This document shows, piece after piece, positions 23,367 to 33,609 of a stretch of 46,929 nt of DNA. Each line of letters starts with the position of its first letter. The stretch's first letter is position 1. Under the pieces are notes generated by a model that was given only the letters and a program-made list of their open reading frames with translations, searched no databases and had not been told where the DNA came from. This DNA comes from Chitinispirillales bacterium (GTDB lineage Bacteria > Fibrobacterota > Chitinivibrionia > Chitinivibrionales > Chitinispirillaceae), in contig JAITFI010000097.1 of the NCBI GenBank assembly GCA_031281485.1, positions 1 to 46,929 on the forward strand. Reading direction: 5' to 3'. The position numbers and the translations under genes were made by a program.

Positions 23367-25295
23367 TCACCCGACGTTCAATTCCGTTTGCGCGTCCACC
23401 ACGTCCCTATTGACCAACTCCAGCGCGTTATGCATCTTGTCGCTTATCTCCGGATCCGTAATCCTATCCCTCAACGTCCTCAACAGTTGTATAGTCATAC
23501 GCAGTATACGTATCAAGTCCCCCTCCGGTACGCCGAAACCGGCTAACTGTTTCAAGTCGCAACCGCTCGCCCACGCGAACACCGGCGCGGCCATTGAGAA
23601 GTCCATTTCCCTTATCGGGTTGGCAATGTTGTACTTTATCTCTTTCTGACGCAATTTGTGTATTGTCTTTTGGGCGTCGAACTTCAACGCGACGTTGGTG
23701 ATCGGCGGGGCTTTGCGGCTGCGCGCCTCCTCGGTGATAAGCGCGGCAAGCAACACCGGCAGCTGCGCCGCGGAGACGTCCTCGAAATCACGGCAGTAGT
23801 AGAGCTCTGCGGTTTGTATTTCGTAACCGCTTACCGCCGCCGCCAGCTGGCCTTTGGGGGTCAGTTTAGTACCGTCCAAGAAACCGCTTGATTGGAGGAA
23901 CTTTATTCTATTCCTTATCTGCGCCTCCTCTTTTTGATATATCTTCGACATGGAAAATACGCCTTTACGGAAATTGTGAAGGCTCTTGCGGAAAATATCA
24001 AAAGCGCCGTCGCCGAATTGGCTGTACAGTGAGAGAATTGTCGAGTACGAAGCGTAAAAACGGCTGTTTATGCGCTCGTTGGCGCCGTAGAGTATGCGCT
24101 CAAGTTGATCCGGGTCGGTCGCCTCCGGAATTACCTGCGAGTAAACGTAGCCCACCTCGTCCATCCCGCGCCGCCCGGCGCGGCCCGCCATTTGGTTGTA
24201 TTCGCGGGTCATCAAATAGTTGAACTGCACGCCGTCGAACTTTTCAAGCTCGTCGAATATCACAGAGCTCGCCGGCATATTGACGCCGAGCGCGAATGTC
24301 TCCGTGCAAAATAACAGTTTTATCAATCCCATGGTAAATAACCGCTCAACAATCTCTTTAGCGGCGGGAAGTATTCCGGCGTGGTGGTAGGCGCAACCGG
24401 ACTCCCAGAGCTGCCGCAAGAAGTTGAGGCGCTCGTAGTCGCCTATGCCGTATTGGCGCACCAATTCGTCCACAAGTTGCGATACGCGGACGCGTTCGGC
24501 GTCCGTCAGCAAGTCTAAGTGCATCATGTGCTGCTCTGCGTTGCGTTCGCAGGCCCGGCGGTTAAAGCAGAAGTAGAGTATGGGCAGGTGCCCCTCGCGT
24601 ATCGCGAACTGCACTATCTTCCGCGACGACGGTTTGCGCCGCTGAAAGCGTTTGCGCACCTCGGGGCTGTTCTTGAATTTACGGCGAATACCTTTTATGG
24701 TGATGAAACCGAACTTGGGGTGATAGAAGGCGTGCTGCAGCGGGACCGGTCTATGCGTCTCTTCTATTACTCTGAACGTGGTATTCCGCACCGCACCCAT
24801 CCAGGCAGCCAATTCTCCGATATTTGGGACGGTGGCGCTCAGGCACATGAAACGGATGCCCTGCGGGGCGAGGATAATGCTTTCCTCCCACACCGTGCCG
24901 CGTTCCGGGTCGTCCAAGTAGTGGATTTCGTCAAATATTACGTAGTAGATGTCGTCCAACCGACCGGAGTTTTCGAGAATTAGGTTGCGGAATATCTCTG
25001 TGGTCATTATCAGGAGTTGCGCGTCTTGATTGATTGTGACATCGCCGGTTTGTATGCCGACGGCGGCGTCGCCGAAGCGTTTTCGGAAGTCGCGGTACTT
25101 TTGGTTGGACAAGGCTTTGATGGGCGCGGTGTAGACGGCGCGCTTGCCCTGTTTCACAGACTCTTCGACGGCGTACTCGGCGATGAGCGTCTTGCCGCAT
25201 CCCGTGGGGGCGGCGACGATCAAAGATTCTCCGTTGTCAATGGCCTCTACGGCTGCTACTTGAAACGGGTCAAGCTCTAAGTCTTGGTATTTCAC
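23367..25295 (-). CDS. Ski2/Mtr4-like DExH RNA helicase
   Basis: The 642-residue protein has helicase motifs in order: I AAPTGCGKTLIAEYA, Ia TAPIKALSNQKYRDF, II DEIHYL, III LSATVPN, V TETFALGVNMPA and VI QMAGRAGRRGMDEVG. After the second RecA domain, the tail resembles the helical DSHCT-type end of Ski2/Mtr4/Dob1 helicases, but the long arch insertion is reduced. Eukaryotic members feed RNA to exosomes; bacterial members are patchy and less studied. The start is GTG, with AGGAG about 11 bases upstream. It lies between namZ and the chemoreceptor, not obviously in an operon. RNA unwinding or processing is the likely role. Confidence 0.88.
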   Translation of the reverse strand: MKYQDLELDPFQVAAVEAIDNGESLIVAAPTGCGKTLIAEYAVEESVKQGKRAVYTAPIKALSNQKYRDFRKRFGDAAVGIQTGDVTINQDAQLLIMTTEIFRNLILENSGRLDDIYYVIFDEIHYLDDPERGTVWEESIILAPQGIRFMCLSATVPNIGELAAWMGAVRNTTFRVIEETHRPVPLQHAFYHPKFGFITIKGIRRKFKNSPEVRKRFQRRKPSSRKIVQFAIREGHLPILYFCFNRRACERNAEQHMMHLDLLTDAERVRVSQLVDELVRQYGIGDYERLNFLRQLWESGCAYHHAGILPAAKEIVERLFTMGLIKLLFCTETFALGVNMPASSVIFDELEKFDGVQFNYLMTREYNQMAGRAGRRGMDEVGYVYSQVIPEATDPDQLERILYGANERINSRFYASYSTILSLYSQFGDGAFDIFRKSLHNFRKGVFSMSKIYQKEEAQIRNRIKFLQSSGFLDGTKLTPKGQLAAAVSGYEIQTAELYYCRDFEDVSAAQLPVLLAALITEEARSRKAPPITNVALKFDAQKTIHKLRQKEIKYNIANPIREMDFSMAAPVFAWASGCDLKQLAGFGVPEGDLIRILRMTIQLLRTLRDRITDPEISDKMHNALELVNRDVVDAQTELNVG

Positions 25296-25323
25296 TTATC
25301 GGGTCTCCTTCAAGCGCCCTCAT

Positions 25324-27408
25324 TCAACTTAACTTAAACGCCCCCACTAATTTCGCCAAATCCGCCGCTTTGTCGCTCAATTCCGACGCCGCGCTTGCCG
25401 ACTCTTCGGAGTTGGCGGCGTTTTGCTGAGTAACGCTGTTCATTTGGGCGAGAGCTTTGTTTACCTGCTCTATGCCTAATGCTTGTTCGTTGCACGCGCT
25501 CGCAATCTCGGCGATAAGTCCGCCGACCTTGCCGGCGTGCTCCACGCTTTGGCTTAAGGCTCTCTCCACGTCTTGCGTGATAGCCACGCCGTTCTCGGCG
25601 TGTTCGGCCGACACCTCAATAAGGTTGGCGGTATCTTTGGCCGCGTCGGCGCTGCGCTTCGCGAGGTTGCGCACCTCGTTCGCCACCACCGCGAAGCCTT
25701 TGCCGGCATCTCCGGCGCGGGCGGCTTCCACGGCGGCGTTCAGGGCCAATAGGTTGGTCTGGAATGCTATGCCGTCTATCGTCTTTATGATCATGGCGGT
25801 ATTGTCGGACGACCGCTTGATTTGCCTTATCGCCTCAGCCATGCGATCCATGGCTGTAGAGACTTCGCTCAGGTCGTAAACCACTTGGTCGACCAATCTC
25901 TTCGCCTGATCGGAGCTGCCGGCGTTCTGCTTCGTCATTGAGGAGGTCTCCTCAAGGCTCGACGATATCTCCTCAAGAGAGCTCGCCTGTTCGTTTGACG
26001 TCTCGGCCAAACTCTGGGATCCGCCGGAAATCTGATTTGCCACATCCTTGAATCTGGCGGAGGCGTCGTTTATCTCACTCATAGCGGCGTTCAGGTTGCC
26101 GAGCATCTTCTTTATGGCGATATTCATGGAGTCAGAATCCGATCTTGGGGTAACGACGGCGGTCAGGTCGTTGTTTGCCAAGCGCTCCATGACAGCCACC
26201 TGCGCCTTGGAATTTTCCAGCATGTGTTCAATGGCGTAACTGAGTTTATCTTTGTCGCTTTTGGGCACTATTTGGTGCGATATGTCGCCGTGAGCAACGC
26301 CCTCTATGAGGCGTCCCTGCTCCCGGCTGGCCTCTATCATATCCTTGAAAGAGGCGGCGAGTTGCATGGTTTCGTCGCGCGAATTGTGATCGGCGGGGAT
26401 GTTCATCTCGACTTCCACGTCGCCGAGCGCCACGCGTCCGGCGACGGCGGTTATCTCTTTGAGCGGCTTGGTAATGCGGTTTGCCACCGTAGTCGCGAAA
26501 AACGCCGCCGCTACGCACAGAACAAGGCCGATAAACAAAGCTGTGGTTATCATTTTGATACCGTCCGTCAAGACATAGTCGGTTTCTATCCTGCTGTACA
26601 GCATACCGACTATATTCCCCTCAACGTCGCGCAGAGGCGAGTACTCGGAGCGGCCCAATCTGCCGTCTATCTTGTCCCCGCTCATATAATTCTCCCCGCT
26701 CAAAACCTTTTTGCTCACCGTCTCCGGCGCTTTAGTCCCAACCGCGTGCAAGTTGTTTTTGTCTTTGATCGTGGAAGAGACCCGGGTGTCGCCCAAAAAT
26801 ATCACCACATCGGAAAGTGTTGACTCTTTCAAATCGTTGACGAACTTGTCCTGATCCAGCCTGTAACCGGTTGAAACCGCGCCGATTATCCGCCCCGCCG
26901 CGTCTTTTACGGGGGCGCCGGAGCATATCGCCATTTTGACGGACGTACCGGTCTCGATGGTCGTATATTGCTTTCCTATGAGCGCGTTTCTGACGCTTAC
27001 ATTATCAATCTGCTTGTCTCCGTACTTAGACGGATCTTGCGTATTAGCCACCACCGTTCCGGCGGCGTCGAGCACGGTCAAGAAGTCGACGCCGCTCTCG
27101 GCGGCCACAAGCGACGCCGCTTTGAGCAATTTGTCGCGCGACGCCTTGTCTTTCGCGCTTAGGTACGCGGAGAGCGCGGAAACGACGATTTCGTCATCGG
27201 CGGCAATCTTGGCCACAAGAGCGGCTTCATCGCGGCAACGGTCCACGGTTGACTGCGTCATGTGGTGGGTAGTCTTCAACTTGTCGTATAGGGAGCTGAC
27301 TACGAGCTTCCACGCCAAGTCGATAGTGACCGCCGTACTGGTAAGAACGCAGACCACTGCTATGCAAACGCAAGGGGTAAGGACTTTTGAACGAATGCTT
27401 GACGCCAT
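25324..27408 (-). CDS. Methyl-accepting chemotaxis protein with extracytoplasmic Cache sensor
   Basis: The 694-residue receptor has a membrane helix (about 8-30), a large periplasmic sensor (about 35-280) with the Cache pattern ([37 protein letters not shown]), a second helix near 283-308, a HAMP domain, a second HAMP-like linker and the cytoplasmic signalling helix bundle with the conserved tip [20 protein letters not shown]. It should pass ligand signals to CheA/CheW. There is no C-terminal CheR-docking pentapeptide (ends VGAFKLS). AAGAAGGAG precedes the ATG. It fits with fliS in suggesting a motile cell. The ligand cannot be read from sequence. Confidence 0.95.
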   Translation of the reverse strand: MASSIRSKVLTPCVCIAVVCVLTSTAVTIDLAWKLVVSSLYDKLKTTHHMTQSTVDRCRDEAALVAKIAADDEIVVSALSAYLSAKDKASRDKLLKAASLVAAESGVDFLTVLDAAGTVVANTQDPSKYGDKQIDNVSVRNALIGKQYTTIETGTSVKMAICSGAPVKDAAGRIIGAVSTGYRLDQDKFVNDLKESTLSDVVIFLGDTRVSSTIKDKNNLHAVGTKAPETVSKKVLSGENYMSGDKIDGRLGRSEYSPLRDVEGNIVGMLYSRIETDYVLTDGIKMITTALFIGLVLCVAAAFFATTVANRITKPLKEITAVAGRVALGDVEVEMNIPADHNSRDETMQLAASFKDMIEASREQGRLIEGVAHGDISHQIVPKSDKDKLSYAIEHMLENSKAQVAVMERLANNDLTAVVTPRSDSDSMNIAIKKMLGNLNAAMSEINDASARFKDVANQISGGSQSLAETSNEQASSLEEISSSLEETSSMTKQNAGSSDQAKRLVDQVVYDLSEVSTAMDRMAEAIRQIKRSSDNTAMIIKTIDGIAFQTNLLALNAAVEAARAGDAGKGFAVVANEVRNLAKRSADAAKDTANLIEVSAEHAENGVAITQDVERALSQSVEHAGKVGGLIAEIASACNEQALGIEQVNKALAQMNSVTQQNAANSEESASAASELSDKAADLAKLVGAFKLS

Positions 27409-27467
27409 AAAAACAACTCCTTCTTATTGTGCAATACCTACCGATGCCGGTCTATCATATAAGCCGC

Positions 27468-28379
27468 CTATAGATCCATAGCGTCTCCCAACATGGCATC
27501 CACATATACCGCAGGATCAAAGTCTTGCAGGTCTTCTATCCCCTCGCCGACGCCTATCTTCCTTATCGGAATGTTGAACCGCCGCGTCAGCGCTATGGCA
27601 ATGCCGCCTTTAGCCGTACCGTCGAGTTTCGTAATCACAAGGCCGGTAAGCCCGACCGTTTCGTGGAACGCCTCGGCCTGCTTCATGGCATTCTGGCCGT
27701 TTGTCGCGTCTACCACGAGCAGTATCTCGCTCGGAGCGTGAGGCGTATTGCGCTTTATGACTCTAAGTATCTTTTCCAGCTCGTTCATCAAGTTGGTCTT
27801 GACGTGGAGTCTGCCGGCGGTATCAAGTATCAGCACGTCCGTCCCGCGGTTCTTAGCGGCCTCCATTGCGTCGAAAGCCACGCTTGCCGCGTCGGCGCCT
27901 TCGTGTTGCGCCACAAAATCGCTCCCGGTACGCTGCGCCCATATTTTGAGCTGCTCTATGGCGCCCGCCCTGAAAGTGTCGGCGGCCCCGAGCATAACCC
28001 GCTTTCCGGACACGCTCAACTCTTGCGCGAGCTTACCTATAGTCGTGGTTTTACCCACACCGTTTACCCCTACCACGAGCACAACCCACGGCTTTGGAGG
28101 GAAATCGTCCATGGCTTTAGTGACCGTGAGATCCGCGACGAGCATCTCTTTGATGAGCGCGTAGGCTTCCGACCGCGCGCTTACGCCCCTGCGCTTTATC
28201 TCTTCGCGGTAGTCGTCAAAGATACGATCGACAAGGTCAACACCCACATCCGCGGCTATGAGCGCCTCCGAAAGCGTTTCGAAGAACTCGTCGTCTATGG
28301 CGTCGCCGCTCTTGACAATGGCGGCTATCTGCGTGCGGGTCTTGCTGAGCCCGTCTTTCAGTCGTTCTAAAAATCCCAT
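27468..28379 (-). CDS. ftsY: Signal recognition particle receptor FtsY
   Basis: The 303-residue protein holds the complete NG domain: an N-domain four-helix bundle (about 1-85), then G1 GVNGVGKTTTIGKLA, DTFRAGA, G3 LDTAGRL, and TKLDGTAKGG near the end. FtsY docks SRP-bound ribosomes at the membrane and hydrolyses GTP in complex with Ffh. The long acidic A-domain of E. coli FtsY is absent, as in many bacteria. AGGG lies a few bases before the ATG. The HDOD gene ends seven bases upstream of it, so they are probably co-transcribed. Confidence 0.97.
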   Translation of the reverse strand: MGFLERLKDGLSKTRTQIAAIVKSGDAIDDEFFETLSEALIAADVGVDLVDRIFDDYREEIKRRGVSARSEAYALIKEMLVADLTVTKAMDDFPPKPWVVLVVGVNGVGKTTTIGKLAQELSVSGKRVMLGAADTFRAGAIEQLKIWAQRTGSDFVAQHEGADAASVAFDAMEAAKNRGTDVLILDTAGRLHVKTNLMNELEKILRVIKRNTPHAPSEILLVVDATNGQNAMKQAEAFHETVGLTGLVITKLDGTAKGGIAIALTRRFNIPIRKIGVGEGIEDLQDFDPAVYVDAMLGDAMDL

Positions 28380-28386
28380 CGTTCCC

Positions 28387-29271
28387 TTATTTTAAGATAG
28401 CCAAAAATTCCTGCGATTTGTCAAGCGAACTCTCGATATTGAACATGATCTTGGCGTAGTCGGCATCGCCGATCTTGAGCTCGGCGCGGCAAGAAGCGCA
28501 CTCCGGCTTACGAGACTCTCCGTCCCAATGGCCGCAACCCAAGTCGTGGGAGATGTTGTCCGCCAAGTGTATAACATTCACCAATGGAACGGCTTTGTCG
28601 GCTTCGTCAGGCTTATGGTGGTACACGATAGCGTATTCAAGATCTAACGGCAACGACCATCTCTCCGCCAATATCTTACCCATCTGGGCGTGGTTGACGC
28701 CCAATATCTTGTCTTCGGCCTCTAAGAGCGATATGCTGTTCGCCCTTGCGTATTCATACACTTTCGTGTAATCATTCGTCATGTATTGGCTGAAAATAAG
28801 CATCCCGATGTCGTGTATGACGCCGGCGCAAAAAGCGCTCTCAGGATCCATCATCCTAACGCCCATAAGGTGGCGCACGATTATCTTGGAGGCCATGGCC
28901 GTGACGACCGAATGCTTCCAGAAGCGGTCGATGTCTATCGTGTGCTTCCCCTCGAACATCTTCGCCACGGAGGCGCTGAGCACCAGCGACCGTATCGTGT
29001 TGAAGCCGAGCACCACGACCGCGCTGGTGACCGAGGAGATACTCCGCGGTATACCGTAAAACGCGCTGTTGGCCAAGCGTATCATCTTGCTCGTGAGCGC
29101 CGGGTCCTTCTCTATGAGGGCGGCGGCATCCTCCGCGCAACTCTCGGACGAGTTCACGACGTCAATCAACTTCACGACAATGGAGGGCAACGACGGAAGA
29201 CTATCGACGTCTTCCACAATGGCGGCAATCCGCTCCTTAGCCCCGGCCAATCCTGCGTTTTCTTCACTCAT
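28387..29271 (-). CDS. HDOD domain protein
   Basis: The 294-residue protein is nearly all HDOD domain: LPSLPSIVVKLIDVVN, IEKDPALTSKMIRLANSAFYG, ISSVTSAVVVLGFNTIRSLVL, then GVIHDIGMLIFSQY, where the His-Asp pair is kept although many HDOD proteins lose it. A short cysteine-containing insertion (CGHWDGESRKPECASC) lies near residue 250 and could bind metal. HDOD proteins are cytoplasmic, often linked to motility, chemotaxis and cyclic-nucleotide signalling, without proven catalysis. ATG 29271 is chosen over an in-frame TTG two codons earlier. It sits directly upstream of ftsY. Confidence 0.88.
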   Translation of the reverse strand: MSEENAGLAGAKERIAAIVEDVDSLPSLPSIVVKLIDVVNSSESCAEDAAALIEKDPALTSKMIRLANSAFYGIPRSISSVTSAVVVLGFNTIRSLVLSASVAKMFEGKHTIDIDRFWKHSVVTAMASKIIVRHLMGVRMMDPESAFCAGVIHDIGMLIFSQYMTNDYTKVYEYARANSISLLEAEDKILGVNHAQMGKILAERWSLPLDLEYAIVYHHKPDEADKAVPLVNVIHLADNISHDLGCGHWDGESRKPECASCRAELKIGDADYAKIMFNIESSLDKSQEFLAILK

Positions 29272-29317
29272 ATACAAGTCTCTGGTTTATTGTGTATACC
29301 GCCCGCCGTCAAACCGC

Positions 29318-30751
29318 TTACGGCAACCTTTCAGCCACGCAATAACCGCCGCGCCTCTCGCCGGTAAGGACGACTCGCATCCACGTGTTTCGGGCGGCGG
29401 CAACGTCCGGAACCTCCACCCGAATATAGTTTCCGCTGACCCCGGAAACGGGAAGCTCCGACTCTACAATTATATATAATGGGCGCGCAAAAAGCAAGGA
29501 TAAAAATTTTTCGCGGCTTTTTTGCAGCGCGTCCAAAAGCGCGGCGCTCCTGAACTTCTTCACGGATTCGGCTATTTGACCGGGCATTTTCGCTGATTTT
29601 GTGCCAAAACGCTTTGAAAAACGAAAAACATGGCCGTACGTAAAACCCACCGCCGAAACACAGCGCAGCGTCGTCTCGAACATCGCGTCGCTCTCTCCGG
29701 GATGCCCGACGATGAAGTCGGCGCCCAACCCCGCCGCCGGGTACTTCTCCCGAAAACCGCGTAAACGCTCCGTCAATAAATCAAGGTAGCCGTAGGGCCT
29801 GTCCATAGACGACAACACCTCCGCGCACATGCTCTGGACACTAACGTGCAGGTGGTCGCACACCCTCGGATCCTCCCCCGCCATCGCCATCAGCGTATCA
29901 GTCAGGTCGCGCGGATCCAAGGAGGAGAGGCGGACGCGGTAATCGCCCCCGACCTTCAGAAACTCCGCGAGCAGCGCTTCCAAACCGCCTATACTATCTG
30001 TCAACTGAACACCGCTAACACCGTTGTTATCAACAACTTGTCTGTACTGTCCGATATGCGTTCCGGTCAACACAATCTCCTTGTAACCTTTGTCGACAGC
30101 CTTTTTAAATGTATCGACAATACGGCTTTTCGGCGCGCTTCTCGACGGTCCGCGCAGCGCCGGGACTATACAGTAGGCGCACTTGAAATCGCACCCCTCC
30201 TGTATCTTCAGCGAAAAACGCGTACGGCCCGACGCCGCCGGGTCAGTCACATTATCGCCCCAGAAAACGGGGCTACCGGTATCGATATCGGAGAGATACT
30301 CCCCGCCGCCGGACGACGCCGAGATGATCGACGGGATGCGGTGCTTGTCCGCGTTGCCCACGACCCACTCCACGCCGGGACATTTTCGTATCGATACGCC
30401 GTGCTGCTGCGCGAAACAGCCGGTCACCAATATCTTAGCGGCGGGCGCTAAACTCGACAGGGACTGTATGAAACGCCGCGTCTTTGACTCCGCGTGCGAG
30501 GTTACCGAGCATGTGTTGACGACCACTACGTCGGCCCTCTCTATATCGTCAACGACCGAATAACCCAGAGACAAAAACTCCGCCCTCAGCGCGGCGGACT
30601 CTTCTTGATTCGTCCGGCACCCTATCGACCTGAGCGCCACCGCAACCGCGCCGCCGCCGGCGCCGGGGCGGACGCCCGATTCAGTCGCCGCCGAGGGCGC
30701 GTTCCGGTCACCGCCAATCCGCAAGCGCCGCTTCCCGCGTGCCGTAAACAC
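29318..30751 (-). CDS. mtaB: tRNA methylthiotransferase MtaB-like radical SAM enzyme
   Basis: The protein (up to 477 residues) has the MiaB-superfamily layout: UPF0004 domain with GCRTNQEES and cysteines in NTCSVT and TGCFAQ, a radical SAM core with the cluster motif CDFKCAYC, and a C-terminal TRAM-like region. GCRTNQEES, in place of the MiaB GCQMN motif, points to MtaB, which converts t6A37 to ms2t6A37 in tRNAs reading ANN codons. The open frame begins at a GTG (30751) inside the double-STAS gene (44-bp overlap); conserved homology starts only near residue 35, so a later start is possible. No strong ribosome-binding site resolves this. Confidence 0.88.
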   Translation of the reverse strand: MFTARGKRRLRIGGDRNAPSAATESGVRPGAGGGAVAVALRSIGCRTNQEESAALRAEFLSLGYSVVDDIERADVVVVNTCSVTSHAESKTRRFIQSLSSLAPAAKILVTGCFAQQHGVSIRKCPGVEWVVGNADKHRIPSIISASSGGGEYLSDIDTGSPVFWGDNVTDPAASGRTRFSLKIQEGCDFKCAYCIVPALRGPSRSAPKSRIVDTFKKAVDKGYKEIVLTGTHIGQYRQVVDNNGVSGVQLTDSIGGLEALLAEFLKVGGDYRVRLSSLDPRDLTDTLMAMAGEDPRVCDHLHVSVQSMCAEVLSSMDRPYGYLDLLTERLRGFREKYPAAGLGADFIVGHPGESDAMFETTLRCVSAVGFTYGHVFRFSKRFGTKSAKMPGQIAESVKKFRSAALLDALQKSREKFLSLLFARPLYIIVESELPVSGVSGNYIRVEVPDVAAARNTWMRVVLTGERRGGYCVAERLP

Positions 30752-31391
30752 GGATTATTGAGTCTATCCCGAGGCTCGCGAAAACATCGCGCACCACGTT
30801 GTTCGCGCAACATACCTTCATGCAACCGCCGTTGTCCTGCAAAAGCCGGCTGAGCCTGAGCACCGAACCCACGCTCAAACTATCAAAGAATGCAAGCCCC
30901 TTGCAATCCAAAAGAATTTTTTTCGTATACGCCAATGTCAGAAACATGCGGTTTTTGAAGAGCGTCGAGCCGGTCGGGTAGTTCATCACTCCGGCAAGCG
31001 AGATGATGTAGATGTCATTAATCACTTCCTCATCTATCTGAAGCTGGTTGTCAAGCTCCGTCAGTCTGACCTCGCCTTTTTTCACGCCGGACGCGAGCTC
31101 CACGTCAAAGAGTCTGTCTATGCCGATCTCCGTAAGAAGTTCGTAAATCTTGCGTTGCGGCTTTCTAAGCACAAGGGCCTTGCCCTTAGACGTAAGCTCC
31201 TTGTAGAGGAAAACGAGAACCCCTATCCCCGCGCTGTCCATAAATACGTTGTCGCTCATGTCCAGCACAACGCGCTCCCAATCGCCCTTCGGCAGTTCCT
31301 TGAGCATAGCGACGGTCTTGTGCGGGGTCTCAGCGTTGAAACGCTCCGGCATCTTGAACGTGCAGGTGTCCTTTTCAGAATCCGCGACCAT
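30708..31391 (-). CDS. Protein with two tandem STAS domains
   Basis: The 227-residue protein contains two STAS domains. The first (about 5-105) has VVLDMSDNVFMDSAGIGVLVFLY, with the Ser of DSAGIG in the phosphorylation position known from anti-sigma-factor antagonists. The second (about 120-227) has ILLDCKGLAFFDSLSVGSVL, where DSLSVG replaces DSxG. There are no membrane helices, so it is a cytoplasmic regulatory protein rather than a SulP transporter tail. The partner kinase or phosphatase is not in the window. AGGG about nine bases upstream of the ATG supports the start. It lies between mutL and mtaB on the same strand. Confidence 0.8.
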   Translation of the reverse strand: MVADSEKDTCTFKMPERFNAETPHKTVAMLKELPKGDWERVVLDMSDNVFMDSAGIGVLVFLYKELTSKGKALVLRKPQRKIYELLTEIGIDRLFDVELASGVKKGEVRLTELDNQLQIDEEVINDIYIISLAGVMNYPTGSTLFKNRMFLTLAYTKKILLDCKGLAFFDSLSVGSVLRLSRLLQDNGGCMKVCCANNVVRDVFASLGIDSIIRVYGTREAALADWR

Positions 31392-31401
31392 AAAATATCC
31401 C

Positions 31402-33276
31402 TCATCTTAAGAAACGACGCGTCAACTCGTCCACAGATATCCTCACCAAAGTAGGACGCCCGTGCGGGCACGTGAACGGATCGACGGCCGAAAATAGCGC
31501 GTTTATCAGCGCATTCATCTCTTCCAAACTAAGTTTCTGACCCTTCTTTATCGCCGCCCCGCAGGCAAACGCCGCCGCGAAACGCATGACCGGTTCTTTA
31601 AACGTCTCCGGGCCGCGCCCGTCAAGCAGGTAGCGCACCATCTCCCTCACCGCGCCCTCCGCCTCGCCGTCCCGCAGAAAAGCCGGCAGGGCGGATATGG
31701 AAACCGTGCCGCCGCCAAAATCGGATATATCAAAACCCAGGTTATTAAAATACTTTTTACCGGAATCAATCACGGCTTTTTCAGCCGGACTCACCTCAAG
31801 CGTTATCGGGAAGAGCAACTGCTGCGATACCGGACTCCCGCTTTCAATGTCCCTCAGCGCCCGCTCGTAATGCACGCGCTCGTCGGCGGCGTGCTGGTCT
31901 ATCAACAGTATGCCGTTCTTTATCGGCACAAGGATAAAAATCCCATGAATCTGGTAGCACTGTATCAGCTCGTGGGCCTGAGCGGCCGCAGCGTCGCCGA
32001 TACCCTCCAAGCCCCCGCCAACGCCGCCCGCCGCCGGATTGCCGCCGGTATCCGCGTTGACGAACCGCGACGAAAATAAGTTCATGGACGTCTGAACCGC
32101 GCCGCCCGCAACGCCGTCATTTCCGGCATTGAACGGAAAACCGCCGCCGCCAAAAAATTCAATCCCCCCAATCCCGCTAACGCCGCCGACGTTATTGATA
32201 CCGCCGCCGGAACCGCCGCCCGCGCCCCAGTGCGCGCCCCCGCCAGTCCGCGATAAATCGTCCATCGACACGCCCGACTTGCGCAACCCGTTCTTCACAA
32301 CGTTGCAGATAAACCCGAAAACCCCGCGCTCATTGTCAAACTTAACCTGCTGTTTCGTGGGGTGAACGTTCACATCGATCTTGTCGGGGTCGACGTCCAA
32401 AAAACAGAAAAACGCCGGCCTGTTCCCATGCCCCAAAAACTTGGCGAAAGCCTCCCGCACGGCAAAGGTGACCGACTCGTTGTCGATACGCCTCAAATTG
32501 ACGTACAAGCTCTGAAAACGCGGCTTCGCCTGCAGCTTCTCCGGCGTAGACACATACGCAAGAACAGACATGCCGTCGCCGTCCCCGCTACACTCCACAA
32601 GCCCTCGGGAAAAATCGCTCCCCGCGGCTTGAGATATACGCTCCAGAAGGTTCGCGGCCGGCGGCATATCCAGCAGCCGCTTCCCGTCGACGGTAACCGT
32701 AAAATGAACGGACGGAAAAGGTATGGACAACTGCTCCAACACCTTTATAATCGCCATCTGCTCGCCGCGCTCCGTCTTCATGAACTTCTTACGAGCCGGA
32801 ACGTTGTAAAAGAGCTCGCGCACCGTAATTGTCGTCCCCCGCGTCCTTGAGACCGGAGACGCCTCGCCCGATACCCCGCCGTCAACGGATATCTCGTAGC
32901 CCAACCCGGACGGATCCCCGTCGTACGTGGCAACCGTCATCCGGCTGACCGCCGATATGCTCGCCAGCGCTTCGCCGCGAAACCCCATAGTGGCGATAGA
33001 GTAAAGATCGTCCGCCGAACGAATCTTGCTTGTGGCGTGCGGCAAAACGCTCATACCCAAGTCCGCCCGCGACATCCCGCACCCGTCGTCGGCGACGCGC
33101 ATCATGGAAAAACCCGCGCCCTCGACCGTAACGTCGATACGCGCCGCCCCGGCATCTATGGAGTTTTCCACCAACTCCTTCAGTACGGAGGCCGGACGCT
33201 CCACCACCTCTCCGGCGGCGATCTTCTCAACGACGGCGGGTGGGAGAACAGCTATTTTGTTTTCACCGCTCTGCAT
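31402..33276 (-). CDS. mutL: DNA mismatch repair protein MutL with endonuclease motif
   Basis: The 624-residue protein has the N-terminal GHKL ATPase (ELVENSIDAGA, DDGCGM, TMGFRGEALASI) and transducer region (KIDVNVHPTKQQVKF), a long glycine-rich linker (about 345-425) and a C-terminal dimerisation domain. The C-terminus contains DQHAADERVHYE, matching the DQHA(x)2E(x)4E metal site, plus FACGAAI and CPHGRPT. It is therefore predicted to be a nicking endonuclease MutL, as in bacteria lacking MutH-directed repair. MutS is not in the window; the STAS gene follows after 10 bp. Confidence 0.96.
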   Translation of the reverse strand: MQSGENKIAVLPPAVVEKIAAGEVVERPASVLKELVENSIDAGAARIDVTVEGAGFSMMRVADDGCGMSRADLGMSVLPHATSKIRSADDLYSIATMGFRGEALASISAVSRMTVATYDGDPSGLGYEISVDGGVSGEASPVSRTRGTTITVRELFYNVPARKKFMKTERGEQMAIIKVLEQLSIPFPSVHFTVTVDGKRLLDMPPAANLLERISQAAGSDFSRGLVECSGDGDGMSVLAYVSTPEKLQAKPRFQSLYVNLRRIDNESVTFAVREAFAKFLGHGNRPAFFCFLDVDPDKIDVNVHPTKQQVKFDNERGVFGFICNVVKNGLRKSGVSMDDLSRTGGGAHWGAGGGSGGGINNVGGVSGIGGIEFFGGGGFPFNAGNDGVAGGAVQTSMNLFSSRFVNADTGGNPAAGGVGGGLEGIGDAAAAQAHELIQCYQIHGIFILVPIKNGILLIDQHAADERVHYERALRDIESGSPVSQQLLFPITLEVSPAEKAVIDSGKKYFNNLGFDISDFGGGTVSISALPAFLRDGEAEGAVREMVRYLLDGRGPETFKEPVMRFAAAFACGAAIKKGQKLSLEEMNALINALFSAVDPFTCPHGRPTLVRISVDELTRRFLR

Positions 33277-33444
33277 CGCTTGTCCGAACGAATGTACTTT
33301 AGACTTTATATTTTCGGTATTAAACGGTGTAATTTGTATAACGGCATTAATGTGTCACATGTTAATATATGTCAGCACCTATCTATCTATGTATCAACGC
33401 GTTAGCTATATCAACATGTTATTAAAGACGGTAATGTTGAAAAA

Positions 33445-33528
33445 TGCGGAAGGGGGGACTCGAACCCCCACAGGCTTGCACCCACTAGGACCTGAACCTA
33501 GCGCGTCTACCAGTTCCACCACTTCCGC
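33445..33528 (-). tRNA. tRNA-Leu (anticodon CAG)
   Basis: Read on the minus strand, GCGGAAG pairs with CTTCCGC plus discriminator A. The anticodon stem CTAGG/CCTAG encloses TTCAGGT, giving anticodon CAG, which reads CUG. A long variable arm (class II) and T-arm GGGGGTTCGAGTCCCCC are present. CCA is not encoded. Confidence 0.95.
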
Positions 33529-33609
33529 AAAAATGACGACGCTATAATATAATACACGACGGCGGCGACGCGCAAATAAATTTGCGTCTTTGCCGAAGCG
33601 CGAAAACCC

